In this document: positions 48,867 through 58,327 of the stretch, piece by piece | Layout of the letters: each line of letters starts with the position of its first letter | Position numbering within the stretch: position 1 is the stretch's first letter | Assembly: GCF_025725725.1 (NCBI RefSeq) | Contig: NZ_CP107020.1 | Span: 1,612,001 to 1,676,000 of the forward strand | Direction: 5' to 3' | Origin: Brachybacterium huguangmaarense | Lineage (GTDB): Bacteria > Actinomycetota > Actinomycetes > Actinomycetales > Dermabacteraceae | Length of the DNA: 64,000 nt | Position numbers and translations under genes: made by a program | The notes under the pieces: model-generated | What the model saw: the letters and a program-made list of their open reading frames with translations, nothing else | Database searches by the model: none | Told to the model about the DNA's origin: nothing

Positions 48867-51216
48867 CCTCCCCTCGGACTCGCTCCCGGCGCGCCGGCTC
48901 GACCACGTCCTGCACCACGGCTTCGGGGACAGGGCGGACGGGCAGACGCGCCGGGAGCAGCACGCCGACCTGGTCGACGCATGGCTCACCGACCTGTGGG
49001 AGTCGGCGGACGCCCCCGCGGCGGGCGCGGCCCTCGCCGCGCTCGGATCCCTCGGGCGCCGTGACCTGGGACCGGCGAGCGACCTCGACCTCGTGCTGCT
49101 CGTCGACCCCGCGGTCGTCGACGACGAGCGGGCCGCGACCCTCGCGAGCGCGCTGTGGTACCCGATCTGGAACTCCGGCACCTCGCTCGACCACTCCGTG
49201 CGCACCCCGCTCGAGACCGAGGAGGTCGCCCGGGACGACCTGCGCGCCGCGATCTCCCTGCTCGACCTGCGGACCGTCGCGGGGGACCCCGCGCTCGTCA
49301 AGGACACCCAGTCGCGCGTGCGCCGGGTGTGGAGGAGCCAGGCCCGCACCCGCCGCGCCGAGCTGATCGATCTCGCCGAGGACCGGGAGTCGCGCTACGG
49401 CGTGCTCGCCCACTCCTCCGAGCCCAACCTCAAGGCCGACCGCGGCGGCCTGCGCGACGTGACCGTCATCCGCGCCTTCGCGGGCAGCTGGCTGGCCGAC
49501 CACGACCACGTCGCGATCGACCGCGCGGCCGACGTGCTGCTGGACGCCCGCGACGCCCTGCAGGCCGTCACCGGACGCTCCGGCACCCGGCTCGGCCGCC
49601 CCGACCAGGACGCCGTCGCGGCCCTGTGCGGCTACGACACCGCGGACGACCACCTCGCGGCGCTCGCCGAGTCGGCGCGCACCGTCGCCTGGGAGCTGCA
49701 CCGCGTGGTCCGCGCGGCCCAGGCCGCCGCGTCCCCGGGCGGCCGCGCGACCGTCGGCTCGGGCGCGACCCGCCGACCCGACCTGACCCGGCTCGAGCAC
49801 GGCGTGATCGTGCAGGCCGGGGAGGTCTCGGTGGACCCGGCCGTCACCGACCCGCTGCGGGACATCGCCGCCGTGCGCCATGCGGCCACGACCGGGCTGC
49901 CGCTGTCGGACGCGACCCTCGTGCGCCTGCGCCGCCACCCGCTGCCGCTCCCGTTCAGCCCCGCACAGCGGGACCTGCTGATGGACGCGCTCGCGGGCGC
50001 GCACGTGGCCGACGTCTACGAGGCGCTCGACGTGCACGGGGTCGTGACCGGCTGGATCCCCGCCTGGGCGGGCGTGCGCAACCGTCCCCAGCGCTCCGCC
50101 GTCCATCGCTTCACGGTCGACCGCCACCAGATCGAGACGGTGCGCGAGGCCCAGTCCCATCTCGCGGAGGTGGACCGCCCGGACCTCCTGCTGGCCGCCT
50201 CCCTGCTCCACGACATCGGCAAGCGCGCCGACGCGCGCGACCACGCCCGGGAGGGCGCGCCGCTGGCCCGGGAGTCCGCGCTCGGCCTCGGCTTCGACGC
50301 CGAGGACGCCGACGTGATCGCGTCCCTCGTGGCCGAGCACCTGACCCTGGTCGAGCTCGCGACCGGGCGCGACCCGTCCGACGCCGCGACGCTCGGCGCG
50401 CTGCTGGACGCCGTGGACCGGGACCCGGGCCGCCTCGAGCTGCTGCGGGCGCTCACGGAGGCCGACGCGCGCGCGGCCGGGCCGGCCGCCTGGTCGAGCT
50501 GGCGCGCCTCGCTCGTCGACCACCTGACCGAGCGTGCCCGCGCCTCCCTCGCCGGCGCGATCCGGGGGCCGCGCGAGTTCCTCGCGCCCCAGCGCTCCGT
50601 CGAGCAGGCGGTGCTCGACGCGGTCCACCGCACGGGCGTGCCCCAGGTGCTCTATCCCGCCCCGACCGGCGACGACCAGGTCTCGCAGATCTGCCTGGGC
50701 GCCCCCGACGGCCCCGGCGTGTTCGCCGCCATGGCGCGCGTGCTCGCCCGCCACCGGATCGACGTGCGCTCGGCCGTCGTCTCGACGATGGAGGGCGTGG
50801 CCGTCGACACCTGGTGGGTCTCCGGGACGCCCGCGGACCTCCCGCATCCGACGGCCCTGCGCTCGGCGCTCGCCCGCGAGCTCGACGGGCGGGGCGATCC
50901 CGCCGCCCGCGTGCTCGAGGTGCCGCCCGGCGCGCCCGCCCGGACTACCGAGGACATCCCGGTCGTGACGCTGCTGCCGAGCGCCTCCCAGGAGGCCACC
51001 GTGATCCAGGTCAACGCCGCCAACCGGCCGAGCCTGCTCGCGGACGTCGCCGAGATGATCACGGGCCACCAGCTCATGGTGCGCAGCGCGCACGTCATGA
51101 CCCTCGGCCGCCGCGCCGTCGACGTGCTCTACCTGACGGACGCGCGCGGCCGCCCGCTCGAGGCCCCCATGGTCGGGCGCATCATCGCCGCGATCATGGA
51201 CGCCGCCTCCGCGTGA
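48856..51216 (+). CDS. glnD: PII adenylyl/uridylyltransferase GlnD
   Basis: 786 residues from GTG 48856, with GAGGAAGG 6 nt upstream and an 11-bp overlap with glnK. Nucleotidyltransferase motif LGSLGRRDLGPASDLDLVLLVD, ADRGGLRDVTVIRAF, an HD domain (SLLHDIGKRADARDHAREG), and two C-terminal ACT domains (GVFAAMARVLARH; RPSLLADVAEMITGH) that sense glutamine. Modifies GlnK under nitrogen limitation and removes the group when glutamine is high. Slightly shorter than E. coli GlnD, as usual in this phylum. Confidence 0.94.
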   Translation: MPSDLPSDSLPARRLDHVLHHGFGDRADGQTRREQHADLVDAWLTDLWESADAPAAGAALAALGSLGRRDLGPASDLDLVLLVDPAVVDDERAATLASALWYPIWNSGTSLDHSVRTPLETEEVARDDLRAAISLLDLRTVAGDPALVKDTQSRVRRVWRSQARTRRAELIDLAEDRESRYGVLAHSSEPNLKADRGGLRDVTVIRAFAGSWLADHDHVAIDRAADVLLDARDALQAVTGRSGTRLGRPDQDAVAALCGYDTADDHLAALAESARTVAWELHRVVRAAQAAASPGGRATVGSGATRRPDLTRLEHGVIVQAGEVSVDPAVTDPLRDIAAVRHAATTGLPLSDATLVRLRRHPLPLPFSPAQRDLLMDALAGAHVADVYEALDVHGVVTGWIPAWAGVRNRPQRSAVHRFTVDRHQIETVREAQSHLAEVDRPDLLLAASLLHDIGKRADARDHAREGAPLARESALGLGFDAEDADVIASLVAEHLTLVELATGRDPSDAATLGALLDAVDRDPGRLELLRALTEADARAAGPAAWSSWRASLVDHLTERARASLAGAIRGPREFLAPQRSVEQAVLDAVHRTGVPQVLYPAPTGDDQVSQICLGAPDGPGVFAAMARVLARHRIDVRSAVVSTMEGVAVDTWWVSGTPADLPHPTALRSALARELDGRGDPAARVLEVPPGAPARTTEDIPVVTLLPSASQEATVIQVNAANRPSLLADVAEMITGHQLMVRSAHVMTLGRRAVDVLYLTDARGRPLEAPMVGRIIAAIMDAASA

Positions 51217-51256
51217 GCCGCGTCCCCCGCGCCCCGGAGGGCGCGGGGGCCCTGGC

Positions 51257-51262
51257 TACACT
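51257..51262 (+). promoter_or_regulatory. ffh -10 element
   Basis: TACACT, followed by a start point near 51270 and a leader of about 30 nt with AGGGGG before the GTG. Confidence 0.45.
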
Positions 51263-51299
51263 GGGACGGTCCCAGCACTCCCAGGGGGAAGCTCTCTTC

Positions 51300-52904
51300 G
51301 TGTTCAACAACCTCTCCGATCGCATCACCGCGTCCCTCAAGGGGCTGCGCGGGCACGGACGCCTGTCCGAGGCCGATGTCGACAAGACCATCCGCGAGAT
51401 CCGCCGCGCCCTCCTGGACGCCGACGTCGCGGTCCCCGTCGTCCGCGACTTCACCGGCAGGGTGCGCGAGCGGGCGCTCGGCGAGGAGGTCTCCAAGGCG
51501 CTCAACCCCGCCCAGCAGGTCGTCAAGATCGTGCACGACGAGCTCGTCGACGTGCTCGGCGGCGCGACCGGCGAGCTGGCATGGGCCAAGAACCCTCCGA
51601 CCGTCATCATGCTCGCGGGCCTCCAGGGCGCCGGCAAGACGACGCTCGCGGGCAAGCTCGCCCGGTGGATGAAGAGCGAGGGGCACACCCCGATGCTCGT
51701 CGCGGCGGACCTCCAGCGGCCCAACGCCGTGAACCAGCTGCAGATCGTCGGCGAGCGCGCGGGCGTGCCCGTCTTCGCGCCCGAGCCCGGCAACGGCGTG
51801 GGCGATCCCGTGCTCGTGGCCATGAACGGCGTGTCGACCGCCCGCTTCCAGCAGCACGACATCGTGATCGTCGACACCGCGGGCCGCCTCGGCATCGACG
51901 AGGAGATGATGCAGCAGGCGCGGGACATCCGCGACGCCGTCCACCCCGACGACACCCTGTTCGTCGTCGACGCGATGATCGGCCAGGACGCCGCCCGCGT
52001 GGCCGAGGCCTTCCGCGACGGCGTCGGCTTCACCGGCGTGGTGCTGTCCAAGCTCGACGGCGACGCCCGCGGCGGCGCCGCCCTGTCGATCACGGGCGTG
52101 ACCCAGCGGCCCATCCTGTTCGCCTCGACGGGCGAGCAGCTCGGCGACTTCGAGCGCTTCCACCCCGACCGCATGGCCGGGCGCATCCTCGACATGGGCG
52201 ACGTCATGTCGCTCATCGAGCAGGCCGAGAGGTCCTTCGACCAGGCCGAGGCCGAGAAGATGGCGGGCAAGCTCGCCAAGGGCGAGGACTTCACCCTCGA
52301 GGACTTCCTGGGCCAGATGCAGCAGCTCAAGAAGATGGGCAACCTCAAGAAGATGCTCGGCATGCTGCCCAACATGGGCCAGTTCCGCGAGCAGCTCGAG
52401 AACTTCGACGAGAAGGACATCGGCCGCGTCGAGGCCATCATCCAGTCGATGACGCCGGCCGAGCGCAACGACTCCAAGCTCCTGAACGGCTCGCGCCGCG
52501 CCCGCATCGCCCGCGGCTCCGGCACCTCGGTGTCCGAGGTCAACGCCCTGCTCGAGCGCTTCAAGCAGGCCCAGCAGATGATGCGCACGATGGGCGGCGG
52601 GATGGCCGGCGGCGGCATGCCGGGCGCGCCCGGCATGGGCTACGGCAAGAAGTCCCGCGGCCGCATGCAGTCCCCCAAGGGCGGCAAGGGCAAGGGCGCC
52701 AAGAAGATGTCGAGCAACCCCGCTAAGCGCGCCCAGCAGGAGCGCGAGGCGGCCGAGCGGGCCGCGCAGCAGGGCACGTCCGGCTCCGCCTTCGGCGGCG
52801 GCGCGAGCCAGGGCCCGGCCGGCGGCGAGATGCCCGACCTCGCCGATCTCGACCCGTCCCAGCTGCCGCGCGAGCTGCGCGGCATGTTCGGCAAGGGCCG
52901 CTGA
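51300..52904 (+). CDS. ffh: Signal recognition particle protein Ffh
   Basis: 534 residues. N domain (LSDRITASLKGLRGHGRLSEADV), G domain with LQGAGKTTLAGKLA, DTAGRL, LSKLDGDARGG, and the M domain with Met-rich finger loop and the RNA-binding SKLLNGSRRARIARGSG. A C-terminal tail of about 100 residues is Gly/Met/Lys-rich (GGGMAGGGMPGAPGMG, KGGKGKGAKKM) and more polar than in E. coli. GTG start; binds signal peptides and 4.5S RNA, whose gene is not seen here. Confidence 0.96.
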   Translation: MFNNLSDRITASLKGLRGHGRLSEADVDKTIREIRRALLDADVAVPVVRDFTGRVRERALGEEVSKALNPAQQVVKIVHDELVDVLGGATGELAWAKNPPTVIMLAGLQGAGKTTLAGKLARWMKSEGHTPMLVAADLQRPNAVNQLQIVGERAGVPVFAPEPGNGVGDPVLVAMNGVSTARFQQHDIVIVDTAGRLGIDEEMMQQARDIRDAVHPDDTLFVVDAMIGQDAARVAEAFRDGVGFTGVVLSKLDGDARGGAALSITGVTQRPILFASTGEQLGDFERFHPDRMAGRILDMGDVMSLIEQAERSFDQAEAEKMAGKLAKGEDFTLEDFLGQMQQLKKMGNLKKMLGMLPNMGQFREQLENFDEKDIGRVEAIIQSMTPAERNDSKLLNGSRRARIARGSGTSVSEVNALLERFKQAQQMMRTMGGGMAGGGMPGAPGMGYGKKSRGRMQSPKGGKGKGAKKMSSNPAKRAQQEREAAERAAQQGTSGSAFGGGASQGPAGGEMPDLADLDPSQLPRELRGMFGKGR

Positions 52905-52911
52905 CGAGCCG

Positions 52912-54126
52912 ATGGCGCCCCTGAGCCCCGACGAGCCGGCGCCCGCCGACGGCGACGACCATGTCGCGGCCTCGATGGCCCGTGCGGCCGCCGCCCCCTA
53001 CACGGCGCCCGCACCGCCTCCCGGCACGCCCGTCCTGCATCTGACGGGACCGATCCTGCTCGGCCCCGAGGAGGAGATCGGCGAGGCCTGGGTCGCCGCG
53101 GGGCGCATCTGGCACGAGCGGCCCGAGCTGCCGTCGTCGGCCGAGGTGGTCGACGTCCCGGGCGTCGTCGTGCCGGGGCTCGCCGACCTGCACTGCCATG
53201 TGGGCATCGGCGACGACGGCCGCGGCACGACCCTGGCCGAGGCCCGCGCCCAGGCCCGCACCGACCTGGCCAGCGGCGTCACCCTGATCCGCGACGCCGG
53301 CTCGATCATCGACACCTCGCCCCTGCAGGCAGAGCCCGGACTGCCCCGCATCATCCGCGCCGGGCGGCATCTGGCCCGCACCCGCCGCTACCTGATCGGC
53401 TACGCCGATGAGGTCGAGCCGGCCGACCTGCCCGCCGCGGTCGCCCGCGAGGCCGCGCGCGGCGACGGCTGGGTCAAGGTCGTCGGCGACTGGATCGACC
53501 GCTCCGCCGGCGATCTGCGCCCGACCTTCCCGCCCGAGGCCTTCGCCGCGGCCGCGCGCGCCGCCCACGGGGCGGGGGCCCGCATCACCGCACACACCTT
53601 CGCCGCCGAGACCCTGCCGCTGCTGCTCGACGCCGGGTTCGACTGCCTCGAGCACGCCACCGGGCTCACCGACGAGACGATCGCGCGGGCCGCCGACCTC
53701 GGCGTCCCCGTCGTCACGACCCTCGTCAACGTCGACCGCTTCGAGCAGTACGCGGCCCAGGGGGAGCAGAAGTTCCCCGCCTACGCCGCCCACATGCGGC
53801 GCCTGCGCGCGCGTCGCTACGCCCGCACGCGCGACGCCTACGACGCCGGGGTCGCGCTCCTGGTGGGCACCGACGCGGGCGGCGTGCTCGGCCACGGCAT
53901 CGTGCACGACGAGCTCGACGAGCTCATCGCGTGCGGCCTGACCCCCACCCAGGTGCTCGAGGCCGCGATCTGGGGCCCGCGCACCTTCCTCGGGGCGCCC
54001 GCGCTCGAGGACGGCGCCCCCGCCGACCTGCTCGTCACCGCGACCGACCCGCGCGAGGACGTGAGCGTCCTGCGGGACCTCGACGCGATCGTGCTCGGCG
54101 GCGTGCGCGTCGCCGGGCGCCCCTGA
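52912..54126 (+). CDS. Amidohydrolase family protein (imidazolonepropionase-like)
   Basis: 404 residues. Metal-dependent hydrolase: DLHCHVG near 86-92 (first H-x-H), WVKVVGDWI (bridging Lys near 183), AHTFAAETL and CLEHATG as further His, and GTDAGGVLGH with the catalytic Asp near 318. Closest in plan to prolidase/imidazolonepropionase-like cyclic-amide hydrolases; the substrate is not predictable. Only 7 bp after ffh. Confidence 0.83.
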   Translation: MAPLSPDEPAPADGDDHVAASMARAAAAPYTAPAPPPGTPVLHLTGPILLGPEEEIGEAWVAAGRIWHERPELPSSAEVVDVPGVVVPGLADLHCHVGIGDDGRGTTLAEARAQARTDLASGVTLIRDAGSIIDTSPLQAEPGLPRIIRAGRHLARTRRYLIGYADEVEPADLPAAVAREAARGDGWVKVVGDWIDRSAGDLRPTFPPEAFAAAARAAHGAGARITAHTFAAETLPLLLDAGFDCLEHATGLTDETIARAADLGVPVVTTLVNVDRFEQYAAQGEQKFPAYAAHMRRLRARRYARTRDAYDAGVALLVGTDAGGVLGHGIVHDELDELIACGLTPTQVLEAAIWGPRTFLGAPALEDGAPADLLVTATDPREDVSVLRDLDAIVLGGVRVAGRP

Positions 54127-54154
54127 CCCCGCCCCGCCCCCGAGAGGACCCCCT

Positions 54155-54712
54155 ATGCCCCTGGCCGATGACATCGATGCGATCAGGTTCTCCCCCGTGC
54201 GCCTCACGCAGGGTTACGACATGGACGAGGTCGACGGCTTCCTCGCGGAGGTGAGGGACGCCGCGAGCGGGCCCGACGCCGGCGACCGCGCCGGCGCGAT
54301 GCTCCCGCGGGTGCGCAGCGTGCGCTTCACGCCCGTGCGCGTGACCGAGGGCTACGACATGGACGAGGTCGACCGCTTCCTCGACACCGTCGTGCTCGAG
54401 GGGCTCGAGCGCATCGTCGCGGACGAGGGGGACGCCATGAGCCGGGAGTACATCGAGCACGTCCTGACCGTGCCGGACTTCCCGCGCGGGCGTCTGGGCA
54501 CCGTGTACGCGATCGCCGACGTCGACGACCTCGTGGCGCGGACGACGGCCGCGCTCGGGACCTCGGACGACCCGGAGGTGTCGCACCGGGCCGCCCTCGC
54601 GGTGCTCGAGCAGGCACGCCCGCGCACCCTCGGCGGCCTCGCCGAGGGCTACCGCACCAAGCCCGTCGACGAGCGCCTGAGCCACGTCGCGGAGCTGCTG
54701 CGGGTCCGGTGA
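54155..54712 (+). CDS. Protein with two or three DivIVA-type motifs
   Basis: 185 residues. FSPVRLTQGYDMDEVDGFL at about 12-30 and FTPVRVTEGYDMDEVDRFL at about 58-76 are both the membrane-binding N-terminal DivIVA motif; a weaker third (GLAEGYRTKPVDERLSHV) closes the protein. A segment between (SREYIEHVLTVPDFPRGRL) resembles the conserved region of such DivIVA-like proteins, but there is no long coiled coil as in Wag31. Likely a polar or septal protein, or a decoy of DivIVA; no known function. GAGAGGA is the ribosome site. Confidence 0.7.
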   Translation: MPLADDIDAIRFSPVRLTQGYDMDEVDGFLAEVRDAASGPDAGDRAGAMLPRVRSVRFTPVRVTEGYDMDEVDRFLDTVVLEGLERIVADEGDAMSREYIEHVLTVPDFPRGRLGTVYAIADVDDLVARTTAALGTSDDPEVSHRAALAVLEQARPRTLGGLAEGYRTKPVDERLSHVAELLRVR

Positions 54713-54781
54713 GGCGCCCGAGGCGGGTCCGACGTGCCCCGACGCACACGCCGCCGCCTGGCACCCTCGGCCGGGCGCTGG

Positions 54782-54916
54782 CATACTTGACCGCTGTATG
54801 CGCCCTGGCCGGCCCTCTACCCGCCCGGACGTGACACCCCGAGCACCGACAGCGCCCGCATGACCCCACAGGCAGCGTCGGGACTCACCCGAACATCCCG
54901 AAGGAGCGTCACACCC
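54782..54916 (+). promoter_or_regulatory. rpsP promoter and leader
   Basis: CATACT (54782-54787) predicts a start near 54795 and a leader of about 120 nt ending in AAGGAG 10 nt before the GTG. The leader may fold, but no known element is recognised. Confidence 0.4.
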
Positions 54917-55378
54917 GTGGCCGTCAAGATCCGTCTCAAGCGCATGGGCAAGATCCGTGCACCGTACTACCGCATCGTCGTGGCCGACTCGCGCAAGAAG
55001 CGCGACGGCGCCGTGATCGAGGAGATCGGCAAGTACCACCCGACCGAGGAGCCCTCGTTCATCGAGGTCGACTCCGACCGTGCGCAGTACTGGCTCGGCG
55101 TCGGCGCGCAGCCGACCGAGCAGGTCGCCGCGATCCTCAAGGTCACCGGCGACTGGGCCAAGCACACGGGCGAGGGCGACACCGCCGGCTCGCTCAAGTC
55201 CGCCGAGGCCAAGCAGTCCGCCGAGGACGCGATCGCCGAGGCCGACAAGGCCGCCGCCGCGTCCCGCGAGAAGGCCGCCGCGACCAAGGCCGAGGCTCCT
55301 GCCGAGGGCGCCGAGGAGGCTCCCGCCGAGGGCGAGCGCACCGAGGACGCCGCCGAGGCCACCACCGACGAGGCCTGA
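54917..55378 (+). CDS. rpsP: 30S ribosomal protein S16
   Basis: 153 residues from GTG 54917. The S16 core ([36 protein letters not shown]) covers about 85. The remaining 70 are an Ala/Glu/Lys-rich acidic tail ([18 protein letters not shown]), seen in several actinobacteria and far longer than the usual 80-90 residue protein. First gene of rpsP-khpA-rimM-trmD-rplS. Confidence 0.96.
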   Translation: MAVKIRLKRMGKIRAPYYRIVVADSRKKRDGAVIEEIGKYHPTEEPSFIEVDSDRAQYWLGVGAQPTEQVAAILKVTGDWAKHTGEGDTAGSLKSAEAKQSAEDAIAEADKAAAASREKAAATKAEAPAEGAEEAPAEGERTEDAAEATTDEA

Positions 55379-55379
55379 C

Positions 55380-55631
55380 ATGAGCGCTCGCGCCGAAGCC
55401 CTCGACCACCTCGTGCGCGGCATCGTCGACAACCCCGACGACGTCCGCGTCACGGAGAAGTCCACGCGCCGCGGACCGCTGCTCGAGGTCCGGGTCAGCC
55501 CCGACGACCTGGGCCGTGTGATCGGCCGCAGCGGCCGCACGGCGCGCGCGCTGCGCACCGTGACGTCCGCCCTGTCGAACGAGGCGATCCGCGTCGACAT
55601 CGTGGACGTCGACCGGCGCCGAGGCGCGTGA
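55380..55631 (+). CDS. khpA: KH-domain RNA-binding protein KhpA
   Basis: 83 residues, one KH domain with the GxxG-bearing loop DDLGRVIGRSGRTARALRTVT. It begins 1 bp after the rpsP stop. KhpA binds many RNAs and works with KhpB/Jag; it affects cell size in Gram-positives. This position between rpsP and rimM is conserved. Confidence 0.92.
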   Translation: MSARAEALDHLVRGIVDNPDDVRVTEKSTRRGPLLEVRVSPDDLGRVIGRSGRTARALRTVTSALSNEAIRVDIVDVDRRRGA

Positions 55632-55649
55632 GAGCACGTCCCACCGCGC

Positions 55650-55678
55650 AAGGCGGCACCGGTCACCGGTGCCGCCTT
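55650..55678. terminator. Hairpin between khpA and rimM
   Basis: Perfect 13-bp arms AAGGCGGCACCGG (55650-55662) and CCGGTGCCGCCTT (55666-55678) with loop TCA. A second smaller hairpin, GGGGGCC-CTC-GGCCCCC, follows near 55690-55706. It may reduce transcription into rimM-trmD-rplS. The core GGCGGCACC is shared with the hairpin at 46.8 kb. Confidence 0.65.
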
Positions 55679-55725
55679 CCGCATCCCTGGGGGCCCTCGG
55701 CCCCCGCCGACCAAGGAGAGAACCG

Positions 55726-56283
55726 ATGACGACGCTCGACGTGGTGATCGCGACCATCGGCAAGGCGCACGGCCTGCGCGGCGAGGTCGCGCTCGTCCTC
55801 CGCACCGACCAGCCCGCCGAGCGCCTCGCCGTCGGCACCGCCTTCGCGGTGACGACGCCCACGGGGCCGCGCACCCTCACCGTCGCCGCGACCCGCACCC
55901 AGCAGGACCGCTGGTACGCGCGCTTCGCCGAGGTCGCCGACCGCACGGACGCGGAGGCGCTGCGCGGCGCCGAGCTGCACCTCGACGTCGACCCCGAGCT
56001 CGAGGCCGACGAGGACCCCGATGCCTGGTACCCCTCGCAGCTGCGCGGTCTCACGGTGCGCCACGTCGACGGCCGCGAGCTCGGCACCGTCGCCGATCTC
56101 GAGCACTACCCCGCGCAGGACCTGCTGATCGTGCGCACCGCCGCGGGACGGCGCGTCATGCTCCCCTTCGTCGAGGAGCTCGTCCCCGAGGTCGACCTCG
56201 AGGCGGGCATCGTGCTCGCCGATCCGCCGGGCGGCCTGTTCGAGGAGCTGGACGAGGACGACGACACGCCGGAACGGGCCTGA
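55726..56283 (+). CDS. rimM: Ribosome maturation factor RimM
   Basis: 185 residues. IATIGKAHGLRGEVAL is the N-terminal barrel signature; the PRC-barrel domain follows (LRGLTVRHVDGRELGTV, DLLIVRTAAGRRVMLPFVEELV). It helps mature the 30S head domain, binding S19. AAGGAGAG precedes the ATG. Acidic C-terminal tail (EELDEDDDTPE). Confidence 0.94.
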   Translation: MTTLDVVIATIGKAHGLRGEVALVLRTDQPAERLAVGTAFAVTTPTGPRTLTVAATRTQQDRWYARFAEVADRTDAEALRGAELHLDVDPELEADEDPDAWYPSQLRGLTVRHVDGRELGTVADLEHYPAQDLLIVRTAAGRRVMLPFVEELVPEVDLEAGIVLADPPGGLFEELDEDDDTPERA

Positions 56284-56286
56284 GGC

Positions 56287-57051
56287 ATGCGCATCGACGT
56301 CCTCACGATCTTCCCCGACTACCTCGCCCCGCTCGAGCTGTCGCTGCTGGGCAAGGCGCGCCGCGACGGCCTCGTCGACGTGCGCGTCCACGACCTGCGC
56401 GACTTCACCCACGACCGCCACCGCACGGTCGACGACAGCCCGCTCGGCGGCGGCGCCGGCATGGTCATGAAGCCCGAGCCGTGGGCCGAGGCCCTCGAGT
56501 CCGTCATCGCGGCGGGCCGCGAGGAGCTCGGCGACGACGCCGCCCCGCTGATCGTCTTCCCCAACCCCGCCGGGGCGCCGTTCGCCCAGGCCACCGCCCA
56601 GTCCTGGTCGCAGCGGCCGTGGCTGCTGTTCGCGTGCGGCCGCTACGAGGGCATCGACGAGCGCGTGTACGAGCACCTCGCGGCCCGCGGGCACGAGCTG
56701 GCCCTCGCGAGCCTCGGCGACTACGTGCTCAACGGCGGCGAGGTGGCCGTGCTCGCGATCACCGAGGCCGTCGTGCGTCTCGTGCCCGGAGTCGTCGGCA
56801 ACGCCGCCTCGCTCGTCGAGGAGTCCCACTCCGACGGCCTGCTCGAATACCCCCTGTACACGCGGCCCGCCACGTGGACCGCCCCCGACGGCACCGTGCG
56901 TGCGGTGCCCGAGATCCTGCTGTCGGGCGACCACGCCCGGATCGCGGCCTGGCGGGCCGAGCAGTCCCGGCTCCGCACCGCCGAGCGGCGCCCCGACCTG
57001 CTGGCCCCGCCCGCGCCGGGTGACGCAGCCGACACCGCACCGGCCTCCTGA
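56287..57051 (+). CDS. trmD: tRNA (guanine-N1)-methyltransferase TrmD
   Basis: 254 residues, SPOUT-class enzyme making m1G37. [31 protein letters not shown], and the knot region [17 protein letters not shown] and [30 protein letters not shown] are all diagnostic. Begins 3 bp after rimM. C-terminal Pro/Ala extension. Confidence 0.96.
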   Translation: MRIDVLTIFPDYLAPLELSLLGKARRDGLVDVRVHDLRDFTHDRHRTVDDSPLGGGAGMVMKPEPWAEALESVIAAGREELGDDAAPLIVFPNPAGAPFAQATAQSWSQRPWLLFACGRYEGIDERVYEHLAARGHELALASLGDYVLNGGEVAVLAITEAVVRLVPGVVGNAASLVEESHSDGLLEYPLYTRPATWTAPDGTVRAVPEILLSGDHARIAAWRAEQSRLRTAERRPDLLAPPAPGDAADTAPAS

Positions 57052-57076
57052 CCTGCACCTCCGCTCCCGGCCGCTC

Positions 57077-57341
57077 TTGCCGGGCGATGCGGCGCTTGGC
57101 AGAATGACCCCTTGTGCATGCCGCGTGCGCCTCTGCCTCAGGGGAGACGCACACCAGGCGGCCGGGCAGGTCCGTCGCGATGGGAGTCGCGGCCAGAGGC
57201 CCAGCACACCGGTACGGATCGATCCGCCGCCCCCGGGCGCGGTGAGCATCCGCCGGATCGACGGTTCACCACGGGCGTCCCCGCAGGGCGACGCCCCGCG
57301 AACGCGCCGTCCGACCTGAGGCGGAGGGCTGGAGAGAGAAC
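57077..57341 (+). promoter_or_regulatory. rplS promoter and structured leader
   Basis: TTGCCG (57077-57082), a 17-bp spacer and CAGAAT (57100-57105) form a good promoter, giving an unusually long leader of about 230 nt ending in GGAGAGAG before the ATG. Several GC-rich hairpins are possible (such as around 57290). It could be a ribosomal-protein autoregulatory leader like those of L19 in other phyla; no match is claimed. Confidence 0.55.
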
Positions 57342-57692
57342 ATGCAGAAGCTCGATGAGCTCGACAAGGCGCAGCTGCGCGACGACGTCCCCGACTTCCG
57401 TCCCGGCGACAACGTCAAGGTCCACGTGAAGGTCGTCGAGGGCAACCGCTCGCGCGTTCAGGTGTTCCAGGGCTACGTCATCGCCCGCCAGGGCGACGGC
57501 ATCCGCGAGACCTTCCGGGTCCGCAAGATCTCGTTCGGCGTGGGCGTCGAGCGCGTCTTCCCGGTCCACGCCCCCACGATCGACAAGATCGAGGTCGTCA
57601 CCCGCGGCGACGTGCGCCGCGCCAAGCTCTACTACCTGCGCGGCCTGACCGGCAAGAAGGCCCGCATCAAGGAGAAGCGCACCCACTCCTGA
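57342..57692 (+). CDS. rplS: 50S ribosomal protein L19
   Basis: 116 residues, normal length. [29 protein letters not shown] and [19 protein letters not shown], then [21 protein letters not shown] at the end, are highly conserved in L19. It lies at the 30S-50S interface. Confidence 0.97.
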   Translation: MQKLDELDKAQLRDDVPDFRPGDNVKVHVKVVEGNRSRVQVFQGYVIARQGDGIRETFRVRKISFGVGVERVFPVHAPTIDKIEVVTRGDVRRAKLYYLRGLTGKKARIKEKRTHS

Positions 57693-57736
57693 TCCCCTCC
57701 GGATCGGACCTCGCGCACCCCGGCCCGCGGCACGAC

Positions 57737-58327
57737 ATGGACGCGACGGCCTCACGGCGGCGGCGACCCCACCTCGGGGTCGTCGCCGCCGTCGTCGTGC
57801 TCGTGCTGGTCGCCGCCCTCGTGGTGCGCCACGTGGCCGTCCAGACCTTCTGGGTGCCGAGCGCCTCGATGAGCCCGACCCTGCGCACCGGCGACGTCCT
57901 GCTCGTCGACCGCACCCAGCGTGGAACCGCCCGGCGCGGCGAGATCGTCGTCTTCGACGGCACGGAGTACTTCGGCCCCGGCCGCGACGGCAAGCGCTAC
58001 TGGGTCAAGCGCGTGATCGGGGTCGGGGGCGACCGGGTGCGGTGCTGCGACGACGCCGGGCACCTGACGATCGACGGCACCGCCCTCGACGAGCCCTATC
58101 TCGCGCCCGGCACCGCGCCGAGCGATGTCGCCTTCGACGTCGAGGTGCCCGCCGGCACCGTGTTCGTGCTCGGTGACAACCGCGCCGACTCCTCGGACTC
58201 GCGCGACCACCTCGGATCGCCCGGCGGCGGCATGATCCCCGAGGACAGGATCGTCGGTGAGGTGCGACGCATCATCTGGCCGATCCCTCGATGGGGCCCG
58301 GTGCCCTCGGTAGGATCGCGGCGATGA
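57737..58327 (+). CDS. lepB: Signal peptidase I (first of two)
   Basis: 196 residues. N-terminal helix (LGVVAAVVVLVLVAALVV), Ser box WVPSASMSPTL (catalytic Ser near 44), RGEIVVF and the Lys box YWVKRVIGVGGDRV (Lys near 95), then VLGDNRADSSDSR. Cleaves signal peptides on the outer face of the membrane. Overlaps the next signal peptidase gene (ATGA); the two share about 40% of the catalytic core by eye. Confidence 0.93.
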   Translation: MDATASRRRRPHLGVVAAVVVLVLVAALVVRHVAVQTFWVPSASMSPTLRTGDVLLVDRTQRGTARRGEIVVFDGTEYFGPGRDGKRYWVKRVIGVGGDRVRCCDDAGHLTIDGTALDEPYLAPGTAPSDVAFDVEVPAGTVFVLGDNRADSSDSRDHLGSPGGGMIPEDRIVGEVRRIIWPIPRWGPVPSVGSRR

